Position numbers and translations under genes: made by a program | NCBI RefSeq assembly: GCF_041260155.1 | Contig: NC_091948.1 | Location: forward strand, 5,331,001-5,395,000 | Source: Ptychodera flava | Lineage: Eukaryota > Hemichordata > Enteropneusta > Ptychoderidae | Length of the DNA stretch: 64,000 bases | Reading direction: 5' to 3' | Part shown: positions 48,915 to 62,000 of the stretch, in pieces | Layout of the letters: each line of letters starts with the position of its first letter | Numbering within the stretch: the stretch's first letter is position 1 | The notes under the pieces: generated by a model | What the model was told of the DNA's origin: nothing | The model's input: the letters and a program-made list of their open reading frames with translations, nothing else | The model's database searches: none

Positions 48915-49004
48915 TTAATCCATTCACCCCAAATCTATGTGCAGATCCACACTCACTATTGATAACAATGGGTTTGGACCAAACCATGGTGGTGAAAGGG
49001 TTAA
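48915..49004 (-). mobile_element. Family B copy B5, best preserved (90 bp)
   Basis: TTAA at 48915-48918 and 49001-49004 bound tccattcaccccaaatcta ... accaaaccatggtggtgaaa then ggg. It contains ccacactcactattgataac. The CCATGGTTTGGTCC core is intact on the minus strand. Confidence 0.65.
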
Positions 49005-52000
49005 GAGAGAGACCAATATACCTGACTATTGACTGAAACAATGCGAAAGCCATGCCTTAAGTTAGCGACTTGTTCTCCCTGATGATATACTTATTATTTT
49101 TTGCCGTTGAAAATTAAAGGTAAATGTTATTCAGGTATAATCAATAGATGACTTTTAGTTTTAAAGATTGTGGGTTAATTTCTTAGAGTTGCATATACAA
49201 TGACTTGTAAAGCATGTATCGGGACAGGGGACAGATTGATAGCTGAGTTGGGTGAGATAGAAGTTTAATGTCGACATGTCGTTTTTGAAACGTGGCCTTG
49301 TAAGTTTTCAATGACCAGGGTGTAATTGATGGTATATTCGGGGTGTTATGGGAAAGAATCGATTTGAGAAAGCGATTTGTTGGAGAGCAGGAAGCTACCT
49401 CACCCAATTCACCATGGGCAGTCTTTGTATCGCCAACGGTGGATTCTAGGTCGACCAATAACTTTTGTTGATACACTTATCGAAAAGAATGGTCATGACA
49501 CGGTTTACGTTTTGTAGGCACAGCTGTCTCATTCAATTTCATTAGTTTTAATCGTGTGGAAAAAATGCAGCCGTGCGATACTGTTTTGTTTGTTGCACAC
49601 ACCATATACGTAACTTGATGGTGAACGACCCGGCTACTGCATATTGTCTGCACATGCACCTGTGGTTCTCCTCAAGTGCTATAAACAATGGCAAGAGAAA
49701 GGCATATGCTATATTAATATTTGTGTATTCAAAGTCCTGTTTATTATATTTCTGTGTAAACAATATATGAAAGTTTACATAACAGATTAAAAGGGTATGT
49801 GGAAAAGTTATTCCAACAATATAATAAGTTTTACTTCAATGACAAAGTGATATCGGTGTTTTGATGAAACATTGCATGGGCGTCAGCTGTGCCGACCCAT
49901 TACCGCAACAGTGCCGCTATAAAGAGATTTGCGTGCCTAGAACAGCATTGCACCGAGTAATAAGGCTGTCAGGTGTCTTTGGATGCAGTGGTATTCACAA
50001 CTTTTCTTTACTCATACGCATCAAGGGGGTCTTATCTGACCCTTTCCCAATGTCGCTGTCAAATTACAGAGGCACTTTTACTCGACCAAAAACCTGATCT
50101 GAAAAGGTCAGTGGCGGAAAATTCGATCCATCTTCCATTAAAATAGCTTTTTTTTCGAAAAACAAGTGGCAAGCTGCCAAAGTGCCTTTAAGGGAGCAAC
50201 TTGAAACAATCGCATTACATTATTATACTCTAGGGCTGTGAGACAAAATATTGAAGGCTTTGTAACAACGCTGGTTGACAAAAACGTGATCTGATTCATT
50301 CGACAAAACGAGGCTAGACAGTCTCCCTGTCGGTACAATTTCTTGCCTAAACAACAGAAAATAATACACGAAATGCCACATGCGTGAAAGACGTAAAACT
50401 TCACGAATGTCATGCACAGGCATGGCTCTCCTCCAAGATACCAGTGTAGCATTTTGCGATGGCTAGCTCAGTGTCTTAGGACTAAATTACATGATGTAAT
50501 TAACATTAAATTCAATTGATTGTTGATAATTCTGATTGGGGGATAAATCAGTCGGCAATTGCTTTGTTCAATGTTTCAATGATGGCAGTAAGCAAAATAT
50601 CAAAACATTATCAGATTTTTCGGCGAAACTAAAGTTGTCGGTTGTTTGCAGAGTAATAATCCGTAACTGTAAATGCAAATATCGGCGTCAAGTTTTCCTT
50701 CCGAGCGTCGTATGGTACTGAGATTTGGATTGCAGAAAGAATATCTAGTAGTTTGTACCCATGTCTAATAATGATGAACATGATGATTCTTTTTGAAGCA
50801 CATATAGTGGCAATGTCTTCCTCTATTGTCCCTCCACCCACCACGACTGTAAGTGAACTCAGCAATTGAAATTAAGTTAAGATCACATTGTGCACCCGTT
50901 AGTTCATCTAGTCCCCCCCACTGAAACATGTTCGCCTCCTCTCCCCCAACTTTAAAAGAAAAGAGTCATGGTTAAAGAGTTGCATGCGATCCAAGCCTCT
51001 GTTTTTGTCCATGTTTACCTTAGCAGTAGCCTTTCAGAGGGCTTATGCTTAGGCATGCGCCTTTATGTAGTTTATCGGCCCGAGAACTCTCGAGGGCGGC
51101 ATTTTTGCCGCGAAAGTGTATCGCCTCTGTAAACCATGGGCAGTTGAATAAATTTTACTGCCCTTGAAAAGAAGCCTGCCCATGTAGCATATTGACGAGA
51201 TATTGTAAAATCATCGGCAAGAGTGTTGAGCTTAACTTGCAGTCGGTGTCAAGGACGCAAACATTGTTTTAGGTAGTTTAGGTGACCTTCATCGACCTTG
51301 CTGCATCCTTCACCGACAAGAACGCAGCACTGATGAATTGCGAGTCGTCAAGGTCACATTGGCCTCTCGGCGTCGGTAGTGTCCGGATTCGCGAAAACAG
51401 TCTTCATCGAATTTGTGACGAAATGTCACCCACGAAAGGAACTTGACAATATTTGCTGTACAGTGGACGATAAAAGCTAAGCTTAACTGTGCATGTGGTG
51501 TGATCACCAAAATTGGCTAAAATTGTGCACGTAATTATTCAAATTCAAGTATTGATAACAACATTCTAACATTTCAACAATAATATTCTAACATTCGCCC
51601 TGAGTTCACCCAAGTGTCTGTACAACTTGAAGGGAAGAGGGGGGGGGGGGGCAATATTGTATGCTATACATCAAATAGCTCTCTTTTTGAGTCAACAAAA
51701 TCTGCGTTTCGTAAGATATCGTGTACTTCACATATTAAATGTAGACATTCATGGCTATAAACTCGGTAGTATGAACGTTCATTTAAGAAGGAAGGGGCAA
51801 TTGCCTCTCGTTTAACGTGCCACTCTCTGAGAAACATGGCCGTCAAGCTGCCATGTAACTCGCTAAGCTTCAAATTCAATTGGACACTTACAGTCAGTGG
51901 CTTGTTTGCCAATATTGGGTCAGTGTTCTATATTTTGGAAAAGGTCGTCGTATCCGCGTCAAAAATCCGGTTATTAAAAGAACTTACACCTGTTTAACAC

Positions 52001-52609
52001 CTGCTATTAATTTTGTCCTGAATTTTACGATTAATTAAAAGTGCAATACCTTTAAACTGACTTACTAAAGATGTGACGTCATTAATTCAACGGAAAAGTC
52101 GGTGTTACGGTACTTTATGCCACGTTTCATTGTTGTGCTTGTTCAACCAGATAAACTGGATCGTGTCACACTTGTCTGCATCGATTGCAAACTATGCCCC
52201 AAAGGATTTATAAAATTCACTTTAGCACCGGCTGATCAGTCTGGTTTAAAAGTACAGTAGTCCCCTTATTTAAGTTCCAGCATCGTCACTTCACAAATTA
52301 GCAACACCGTGTCTGATGACACAAATCGTAGTTGTATATTTTGTACAATGTTGATGTATAGATTGCCGCACTGATGGCGGCCCATGATCGGCTCTATTTC
52401 TCTTTCTGTGCCGCACCTGCATTTACAAAATGCTCACCGGGCAGGCTTTACTTGTCAAGTCGACAGTTTTATGATCGCATAGGCGCGATATTTACTGTAA
52501 CTTTTAGATTTTTCCTCATACTTCTGCGGAAAAGTCAATGGACAGTTTTTCGAACACAAAATGTTTTACACCGCTTTCCTGTTCTGCTACTATTTTAACT
52601 GGTTTTGAA
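49005..52609. other. Non-coding stretch
   Basis: Several frames of 60-100 codons on both strands, none with a recognisable domain. A G-homopolymer lies near 51640. Confidence 0.5.
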
Positions 52610-52885
52610 GCCAGATGAGGAAATCAAATTTTCACATCCTGTTTTTTGTTTTTGATTTTTTTTACGAAAATTCACAATTTATATTTTTACCAGGAGAGTT
52701 AACAAAGTATGCAGTTGCCATTTTGAATTTCAATTATACGTTATTTTCAGAAAGTTTTTTACTCATGAAATTGTACAATGAACCCTGATTTTTACGTATG
52801 GAAGAGAATGGTTTTAATTTTTCCTGTAAGAAAGTCGGAGCTAAAGTATTAAACTTTCTGTTCTGAGTCGAGTATTAACTGTTCA
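52610..52885 (-). mobile_element. Family A copy A9, diverged
   Basis: Reverse copy with aggagagttaacaaag, gccattttgaatttcaatta and caatgaaccctgattttta. The ends are degraded. Confidence 0.5.
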
Positions 52886-53164
52886 GTTGTGCAGACAGCA
52901 GCAACAACAACCTAGTCCCTCGAACATGACAATATTAGTCAAGGGTTACTGAAGAGAAGACTAGTTGTAACATCAAAGGAAGAAAATGTTTTCTACAAAA
53001 TACTGAACCTGCCTGTTGCGTTTTGCTGTCGGATATGCGAATTCTCTTTTCCGTAGTCTGGTCTTGTGTTTGACAGAGAAGCCATGCATTTCTTAATGGT
53101 TGAATTGTCTCACTGCTGGATGGTCAAATTTGCGCAGATACTATACCCAGAAGAAATTCTAAAC

Positions 53165-53310
53165 AAATTCCTCCAAGATCAGAGGAGAAAATTTTGAAGT
53201 TACCATTCAAAATTTTGCACCAGAGATTGAAACTCTCTGAAGTTTACAAACGTTTCAAAATGGCTGCCTTTTGTTGTGTTAACTCTCTGATAAAATGAAA
53301 TCGTCAGGTT
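53165..53310 (+). mobile_element. Family A fragment A10
   Basis: Forward fragment with caaaattttgcaccagagat, caaaatggctgccttttg and tgtgttaactctctgataaa. Confidence 0.4.
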
Positions 53311-55217
53311 TAATACAAAAGTAAAACAGCCAATGACGCATCTTGTCTCCTGCAGCTAAGAAAACATGAAGACTCGCTTTTAGTATATAGAAACGTGTGT
53401 CATCCTGGGTTTTAAATTTCTCAGAAAAAAGCCACGTCTCAAAGGCATGCAGACTCTCTCCATCTTGGCCCGAAATAGCGCCTGGTGTGTTTAAAAATGG
53501 CATACAACAAACAAAGAAACAAACAAGCAAATCTATTAGACAGACATACAGAAAAATGATATCTTTGAAGTCTGCAGTGTTAGTAAAGCGTACAGAATAC
53601 AGAATGCTTGTACATTGTCAGTTTCCTGACAAAGAAAATGACCAGATGAATGATTTCAAATCACATTAACTAACTTGAAAGTAGCAAACTTCTGTTGATG
53701 ATACATATCTAAAAAGGGACAAAGCTCTTTGCTTAAGAAAAGAAATTAAGGTTCAAAGAATACTACAGAATTATGCCGTTCTGTGACTTTTTGATCGACC
53801 TAATAACTTGCGTGTTTAGCTCGTGTTTCGGGATACCTGATTACGTGCATTAAACTCATAAATACGACCAAAAGTGGTTGTTTGTGACACATTTTATTAG
53901 TTACAAGAGTTCGAATTGCAAACAAAGTGACCCATAAACGATTTGATTTACTTCTGATAAAGCAAAGTGTTGAAGAAAGTGTCACGACAGGTACCAGCTG
54001 TACAGAATGTTACCCTCCAACACACACGCATATACATGCTATCGCATGCGTTGCACGACTTACAAGACAACATACAGAGCAACTGCGCTAAAAGTGAGTT
54101 TTGGATTTTCAAGCCGCAAGTGTAACACCAAACTCAGCTAGAAGAAAGCTAGCAATCGGGCTGGGGTTACATCAACCCCGATATTGGAGTTCGAAATTTA
54201 TGATACCATTAATTTTGTCTACATAGGATTAGAAGTGTATACACTTACAGCCGTTGGTTGTCATAATTTTCGGAACCGCTGGCATTTTCGAAATACCTTG
54301 AATCGATGTTTTTTAAGGTCAAGGGCGAAAAAATAGAGTTGGCGGACTCAGCTAATTCTATACATCTTACAAGAACTGACAGAGGTAATGTTCATGGTAT
54401 TGGACCTGGGTTGGTCGACACCTTTCACGACATTATATGGCCGGTATCTAGCTGTAATTCTAGCCCGGGCCAGACTTCACATAGGCAATAATTGCATCAA
54501 AGTTTTTATACATACTGGCTGAGTTGACAAGCTGAATACTATGTTTCTCAAGCACTTTGGGGAGTAGGACCATACATTATCGTTGATGTTAAAAAAAAAA
54601 ATAGCGAAAAGAAATCATCAAAATTTCTGCTACCCCCTACTGTCCATGAGTTATGAAACTTTCTTGCTCGTGAATTTCACTGGCTGATGACAATGTAATA
54701 TTGTGCTGAGCTGTGTCGTAGGCACATGTTACTTTTATCGAAATGAACATTATATCATCCAAAATAGTAGTTATATAGTTGCATTGTCGAATCGAGTGTT
54801 ATAATAACAACGAAATCGTGTTGAAACTTTAAAAGAATATCATCTTTCTAAATTCAACATTACTTCCCCTCCAAACGAGTTACCACCCTTAGCGATCAAC
54901 AATAAGTTTCTAAGCTTCTTGGTGTTTTGATATCTTAATTGTAAAAATGCGTTGAAAGTTTTGACATCGAACTGCGAAATGATAGATTTACGTCTCAAGA
55001 GAGAATTAAGGAAGACGAAGGCCTGAGTTACAGAAATACCGGCACACAAAATACAGACAGTGAAACAGACAAGGTATTTGGGGAGATAGATATAATGACA
55101 GACAGACAGATAGACATAGAAACACGAAAAACTAAGGAAGACGTGTTGCATGCAGGCCAAGATAAACAAAGGAATAGAAATAACATCGCGAGTTTTATGA
55201 GAAATGGGCCTAGGGAG
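53311..55217. other. Non-coding stretch
   Basis: Nothing recognised apart from the family A fragment at its left edge and the purine microsatellite at its right edge. Confidence 0.5.
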
Positions 55218-55244
55218 ACGAGGAAGACAAAGAAGAGAGACAAA

Positions 55245-55320
<76 letters not shown>

Positions 55321-55459
55321 AAGAGAGAGAGGAGACAGGCAGACACAGAGAGAGAGACAGACAGACGGAGATACACAGAGACAGATTGAGATAGACAGAC
55401 AGACAGTATCAGATTCAGAGAGACAAAAAGAGAGGAGTGAAACAGACAGACAGACAGAC

Positions 55460-55506
<47 letters not shown>

Positions 55507-55507
55507 A
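55218..55507. repeat. Purine-rich compound microsatellite (GA, GACA, GAAA)
   Basis: A GA array (55249-55319) is followed by mixed GACA units and a GAAA array (55461-55507). The plus strand is almost free of pyrimidines except C in GACA. Confidence 0.95.
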
Positions 55508-57993
55508 CGCTAATAGATATAGGTCATTGCAGCTCCATTAATACAGTGATACATATTTTAAGAAAATGGTGCCAAGATGTAAAAAATGTATAAATTTGTT
55601 TTCGTGACCCGAATGACCGTACTGTGATCCCTTTCACGTAAAAATTATAAAAAAGCCATAAAAAGTTATTTTGAAATGAAAATTTATAATACTGCATTCA
55701 GGTGTATTCGACCCCGTACGGGTTTGTACCAGGACCCGTTACTGTACCATTTCGTCAGGTACTTTAAGGTGTATCGCGTACTGTGCACCACGCACTGTCC
55801 AAGGCAAGATATGCTCAATGAAAGTCCAATTAACTTTCACCCACCATGTCAACAACGGAAGTAAAGAGCAAATGCTATTTTTTACCTTTGTGTTTTCATA
55901 AACACATTTGTCAATTTCCATGGTACTCTCAATCCTAGCGTTTCTGTTCGCTGCGCGTCTGTCAACACATGGGACACTTTTGCTGGATTAGTCCATTTTT
56001 CGAGAGGGTAGGATTGATAAATTTGTTTCTGGGTCATCGCTCTTTCAGCTAAAAGTAAAACAATATTCTACTATCGGCTGTCGGTCGATACATGGAGGTA
56101 GTATATATCTTCCAAAACACGCACAAACTTTACCCGCTACTGTAATTCCTCAATCAAGTAAAGAAAGACAGATATAGTTCATGTTCATTAGGGTTCCACA
56201 AATAATCGTACACAGCCATTGAAGTGAGTCATCCAAAATACCCGCGTTGTTATCGCCGACGCTAGGGTAAATGTAAATTAACCCGATTGACCTTTGACAT
56301 CATCAACAAATTATTGTTTGCATTGGACGACGTTTACAAGTCGATGTCGGAACAGGTACGTTGACCTTTGGCCCCGAAAAAGAGAGTGAGTTATATTTTA
56401 TGCGATCAAGATTTACTGTTTCACTAGCACGACGCTTGGGTAAAGCGTAAGGTCTTTTCTGACGTTGTCAGCGAGCTGATGAACCTGTTTTTGTGTTCAG
56501 GAATTTTGATCGGGTAGATTTTAATTTCTTATGCTATTTCGTGTTGTCAGAAAAGCAAATTTAAAATTTGACTAAAATGACACCACAGTCAGACATGCTT
56601 GTCGAAACAGGTAGCGAGTGAGCCAGTCTTGGGCAAAAGTTTTCACAAGGTGGGAGCTAAATTCAATTCTAAACACAATTGGAACTAATATGGAGAGTAG
56701 GATCTTTTAATTGTTCAAATTTATTAAAACTGTTAGGTGCCCTCTGGTTGAAAGTTGCAATATACAAATTATTCATAAAACAAATGAATTTGGAAAAAAA
56801 GAAAAGAAGATGAGCTTCAATTTGCTGATTAAACCAACATTACTACAATATCCAATTCTCCAAAATAAGTCCCAATCTTGTTTTTACTTTTGATATAGCA
56901 AAAGAGAAAATTTAAACTGAAGAAGGAGACGTTTGATATCTATAATAAATTGTCATCCAATGGACTTTAAACATTTCTGATTAACTGTCGTTAACCACTC
57001 AACGACAAATCGTACGCGACTCACCCACACACATTCTGATTGTACTTCATACTGCAACAATAGCAGCACACATACAATATGTTACATATCAGAATTGTGT
57101 CGGACGTGAAGGAACAGTAGACTGATTAAAGATTAAAGAACTGTTCCTCTGCTGGTGTCAATTTTGATTTTTATTCAAAAATGACTTAAATCAGCTACAA
57201 ACACTCTGATATTGCAATTATTAACATAACAATGAGTGACTGTGTTTTTGTTTTATTTTGAATTGTGTCGTTGGTTCATCTGTTTGGTGTTTTTCTCTGT
57301 GCCAGGGGTACTTGCAATGACCAGGCATTCAATGTCTGACTCGCCATATCATTTGTGAAATTCACTGGTTCTTGAAAATACATTGAAATATTCGCCTGAC
57401 GCTTCTCACCTATCTTGTTAAAAACATCCAAGAAACAAGAGATGCCCTCTAGCAATCAACGCGGCATAGGGGTAACTGAATATGAAAATGTCATGACATT
57501 TTACTACTCAGAAAATGATTAAAATGAAAGAATTGACGATGGCACATGGAGTAGGTCCAAGTTTGAGAGTTGATGGCAGTGATTTGCGTTTTCGAACATT
57601 AGCTACTACCAGTCATCGCATTTTCCGAAACAATTAGCATTTTTGGATAATTTAAAAGACTGCACTGTCGCCCTGTTTTTGTAAATGACTAGTGTCATCT
57701 GTTGATCGCAGATTGCAATTAATCGATTATACTACAATGATGAGGCGTTTACTGAACAGAAGATACAATGTTCCCCAGAGCCCTATGTATAAACCCCTGC
57801 TGTATACTGTTATATCAACTCGTTCATCGAAATACATGTATATCGCCAGTGTCACTCTTACAATCGATGACGTAACGGTTTATCGTATCAGATTCACCAG
57901 GCGGCAGGGATACGGAAGATTCTGTACCACCGAGAACTATAAACCGAAAGAGTTTATAGTGATACCTCGCATGATATCGACATAGCAGAAGTA
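55508..57993. other. Non-coding stretch
   Basis: Contains family D copy D2. The open frame at 57692-57985 has no familiar motif. Confidence 0.5.
56672..56883. mobile_element. Family D copy D2
   Basis: aaacacaattggaactaata at the left and ccaaaataagtcccaatctt at the right repeat the D1 ends in the same arrangement and spacing (about 212 bp). No clear target duplication. Confidence 0.45.
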
Positions 57994-57996
57994 TAA

Positions 57997-59015
57997 GGGA
58001 GCCGTCATTATTTACGGCCTGGGAGGGGGTTGGAGAAATTTTATCGGAAACTCCGAAATTTCGAGTAACCCCCTGCCAACCATGATGAATTTGAGTAATC
58101 CCCCTCTCCAACTCTGAAATTTTGACTGACCCGACCCCACTTAGAAAATTTAAATACCAGTACATGTATTTGTGAAATTTACAAAATACGGCAATAGTAA
58201 AGACCTTTCAAATTCTGATGTACCCTGCTAGACTATCATCGATTATCTGATGACGGTTGAGAAAGGTGAAACCGTTAAAATGAAATTCAAACTGTCAGAA
58301 CACCCCAAGGGGGAGGGCACGAGAGGGGGTCCCCCTCTAGTGTGGAAAATTTTGAGAAATTGATGTGTGTAATGGTGAAATCTGACAGGTGTTTCAATTT
58401 ATTTTGCAGTCGGTAAAACTGTTTGAAAATAACACTAAATACTGATATTTTTATTACATTTTTTGCATGATCAGTGTTTGAGTCACAATATTCAACAACC
58501 GAACAATGACAATACATTTTGTGAAAAACAGTTCTCAGTTTGCCAGAGATTGAAGACAATTGAATATGCAGGAATGGAAAATCTGTGACCTTCTTGAGTC
58601 ATGCCAGCTTAATTCTAATGAAAAGCCTGAATACGATCAGGTTAAATGTCAAAATGGTTATTGAACTGAAGTCAATTAAAATATATGTTTCTGTGATAAG
58701 AAAGGATAAATTCACGACAGTTAAGTTTTGTCCTAAACCCTGTGAAAATTGATGTGTGCAATGGCGCAGTCTGGTGCAATCTGAGAGGTATTTTCAATTT
58801 GGATTTTACCAGCAAAACTGTTAGAACATTTTAAGGGGAGAGCACGAGAGGGGGGGGGGTGTCCCCCCTCTCGCATCGAAAATTTTGAGAAATTGATGTG
58901 TGCGATGGTACAATCTTCCTCCCCACATTTTAAACAACCCCCTTGAAGTTTTCAATTTTTTGAGTGACCCCCTCAAATTCCTCAAACCCCCAGGCCGTAA
59001 ATAATGACGGCTCCC
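57997..59015. mobile_element. 1.0 kb Harbinger-like MITE with TAA target duplication
   Basis: The ends gggagccgtcattatttacg and, in reverse, cgtaaataatgacggctccc form a perfect inverted repeat of about 26 bp that continues imperfectly inward. TAA flanks both ends (57994-57996 and 59016-59018). A 3 bp TWA duplication with termini starting GGG is typical of PIF/Harbinger (known). Inside, a block gttttgagaaattgatgtgt-like recurs at about 58350, 58745 and 58880. No transposase frame is seen. Confidence 0.75.
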
Positions 59016-59018
59016 TAA

Positions 59019-62000
59019 TGTGAACCTAATCTCAGTCAAGGTAATACGCAACTCAGCCATTTTTTCTCATACTTTGCTCTATGAGTTTTTAAATAATATC
59101 TTTCATAATCTAAAATGAAAATTGGGAGTCGCCACACGAAATGGGAGACTCAGTAAAACATTAACAGCAAGTTGTCGTCAGTAAACGACAAAATATTGGA
59201 ACAAAAATTACTCCTCTTCAGTGCGTGAAATCTAAAAATGGTATATTCAATATTGATGAGAATTAAAATGTAAAAACGGCATTTTCTGTAATTTTCGGAA
59301 GAGGTGAATTGTAAGATTTTTAGAGTAAAAACTCGTTCAAAGTGGTCAATTCCGCCTTAATGCATTTAAGGAAGTTTGTTTCAGTTTTCGAAGTTGTGTC
59401 GTCAGAATTTACGCCACCGCGTGTTCTAGCTTGACACGTGAACTTTAGCGGTGTCTCGGTACATATTCTGCCGCTCTAGAAGCCCTCCTCTACACAAGCA
59501 AGAAAGTTCGGTATCTTTAATTTAATTGACCTCAAGAAAATCTTCACCAGCTCTCTGAGATATCTACCCTTGACGATTCACTTACGGCTAGCTAATAGCA
59601 TCATAGCAACACACATACCCTAGTGATGCTTGCCATAGACACTGATCGCTCATTTGTTTGTGTCCCATATCTGCTTGTACACCCAGGAGAGGGACCGCCG
59701 TCTTCTCATGGATGATATGATGGAACAGTGTGAACTGAAATGATGCAATATCATGCCACCTTTTCAGACAGCCTATTGTTCTCTCACATTTCTTCAGTTT
59801 GTCTAGGATTTATTGATCCTAATTTTAGAAGGTTCAGATCCGCCACAAAGATCGAAGGTCGCTAGGTTTTTACAGTAGGCACAGAGATCTACGCTTTCCA
59901 GACTATAGCACATGCTCTTCCACATGGATAGTTATTGACAATTGACAACTTTTAACGAATTAGAGTGGGAAATGACACGATTTACATTCATACGTACTGA
60001 TGACTTCATGCCCCCTTTTCTGACATGACGCCGGTGTAAATCTCCCACAGGGCATATGAATTGGCTTGAGTGATTGTTTTGTAGCGTAATACATGCAATT
60101 ACACCGTGACAAGTGTGCTCGAAACAATCAGCTGAACAATCGCCCAGTTGATCCTAACTATTGTATGATAAGTTTGACCCGAGCACACCGTATTGTAAAT
60201 TAGACAGGGTGGCAAACCGCCCCCTTCCCGAAAAATAAAAAAAAAACCGAAGAAAAATAAGCAGACTACGCCCTACCAATTTACTATTGAAATCAAACAA
60301 ACAACTAATCCATATACTCTACCATCAAATGTAACATCAAAATGACAGTCCCCTGGCATTCTCTTTTTCTTTTTATTTTAATTATAATTTCAATACATTT
60401 GCCTGTTAAATAATTGTCACTCTTTCAATCCGCTATCACTCTGTGATATGTTGATAAATGAAACTAAACACGGGTTTTACAAAAATCTGGGATTTAAAAA
60501 GAATTATGGCAAGAAAACTACAACATCAACATAAGCTGATAAATATAACATCGAAAGGTATACGAGCTCTGTGTAGAATCTTGGCCTTCGTTGAGGTGGT
60601 ACGTGAATATTGCATATTTTAATAGTTCTGTCTGCCGTCCACTCATTTTGGAAGATGGTTTTACAAACTGTTGCATCATCCATAATTCGAAATGCCACAG
60701 CACTGCATATTGCTAATCAGAAATATTTTATCGAAATATTATGATAGTAAGTAAATGCATATGCGTCACGCAATATCGCGATCATTGGAGGTGCAGTCAA
60801 TGGAGCTACATCGAAAAAGCTATTACGGGAGTAATTTTTTGAGGGCAGGGAAAATTTTAATTTTGCTTAGACAGGGAACATATATTTAGCTGGCAGGGAG
60901 CAGATTTTAAGTTTTTTAGTTGGGCATGTCAGATATCAGTTGATTGGCCTGGGGACCGGGATTGGGGAAAAACAAGGAGAGGGGTAGTTACTTGTAAGAC
61001 TGGGACAGGAGAAAATCGACAGGTTTTTTATCACAAGGCAGGGGAGCTTCATGTCTAAGGGGGAATGATAAAATTTTAAGGGGAATTTTTTTCAGGGCAG
61101 GGGAAATCGACAAGTTTTTTCGCCACAGCGCAGGGAAGCTTCAAAAATTCACAATGGGGAGGGGAAACAGGCAAAAATATGTGGGGAGTGGGAAAAAATT
61201 AAGTTTGAGTGCGGGAGGGTAAGTTGAAAAAATTTTCAGTCATAACCAGTCAGTTCACATTACTTGTCCTGCATGCACAATATATCTTATCATAATAAGG
61301 ACACCTTTAAAAGTGCATTGTTCTTTGGCTGCACCTGTGTTTTCTTTCGGAATAATTCCGTTCATTGAACTGAACTTTAATATCACGGCGATAAATATCT
61401 AAACCAAACTTCATAATTATATTGCATACTTCTGTAAAGTTTGTCGACGTGTTTACAATAACTTGCTGGATGTGTCCTCGCTCGCCTATGAAAGACGTGA
61501 CCGAATTATCCACTGTTTATCATCGCCACTTCGACATCCGGTCACCACCTAACTCGACATGATTGTTCCTTCCAAATGTCCGGTCAGATATGTGTCAAGG
61601 ATAAAATTATAGTGAGAAACAAAACAAATTTCGGACCAAACACCAGCTCAGACATGTTTCTCTTGAAACATAATTAAATAACAACACATGATAGCACAGT
61701 AAGACCACGATTTTGTTACCCGCCAAAGGGAAGGTGCTTATGACGGTAACATTGATGATGCCCGAGCCAAAGGCGAGAATATCATCAATAGTACTATCAC
61801 GAGCAGTAGTCTATACCGATAACGGTATATTCCATAGCATAGCGGTATATTCCATAGCGGCCTATATTAGTGCACGGTACACGGCAATATCAGTGCTGAG
61901 ACAGGGCTATAACACCCAAGCCATGTTGCATCACCTTTTGTTCTACATCACGTGTGTGAGTCTCAGCCAATTACGACCACTAAATAATGAGCGAGTAGTA

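Noticed and set aside
54840..55376. Minus-strand open frame of 178 codons
   Set aside because: Its N-terminal part is Leu-Ser repeats from the GA microsatellite and the rest has no recognisable domain.
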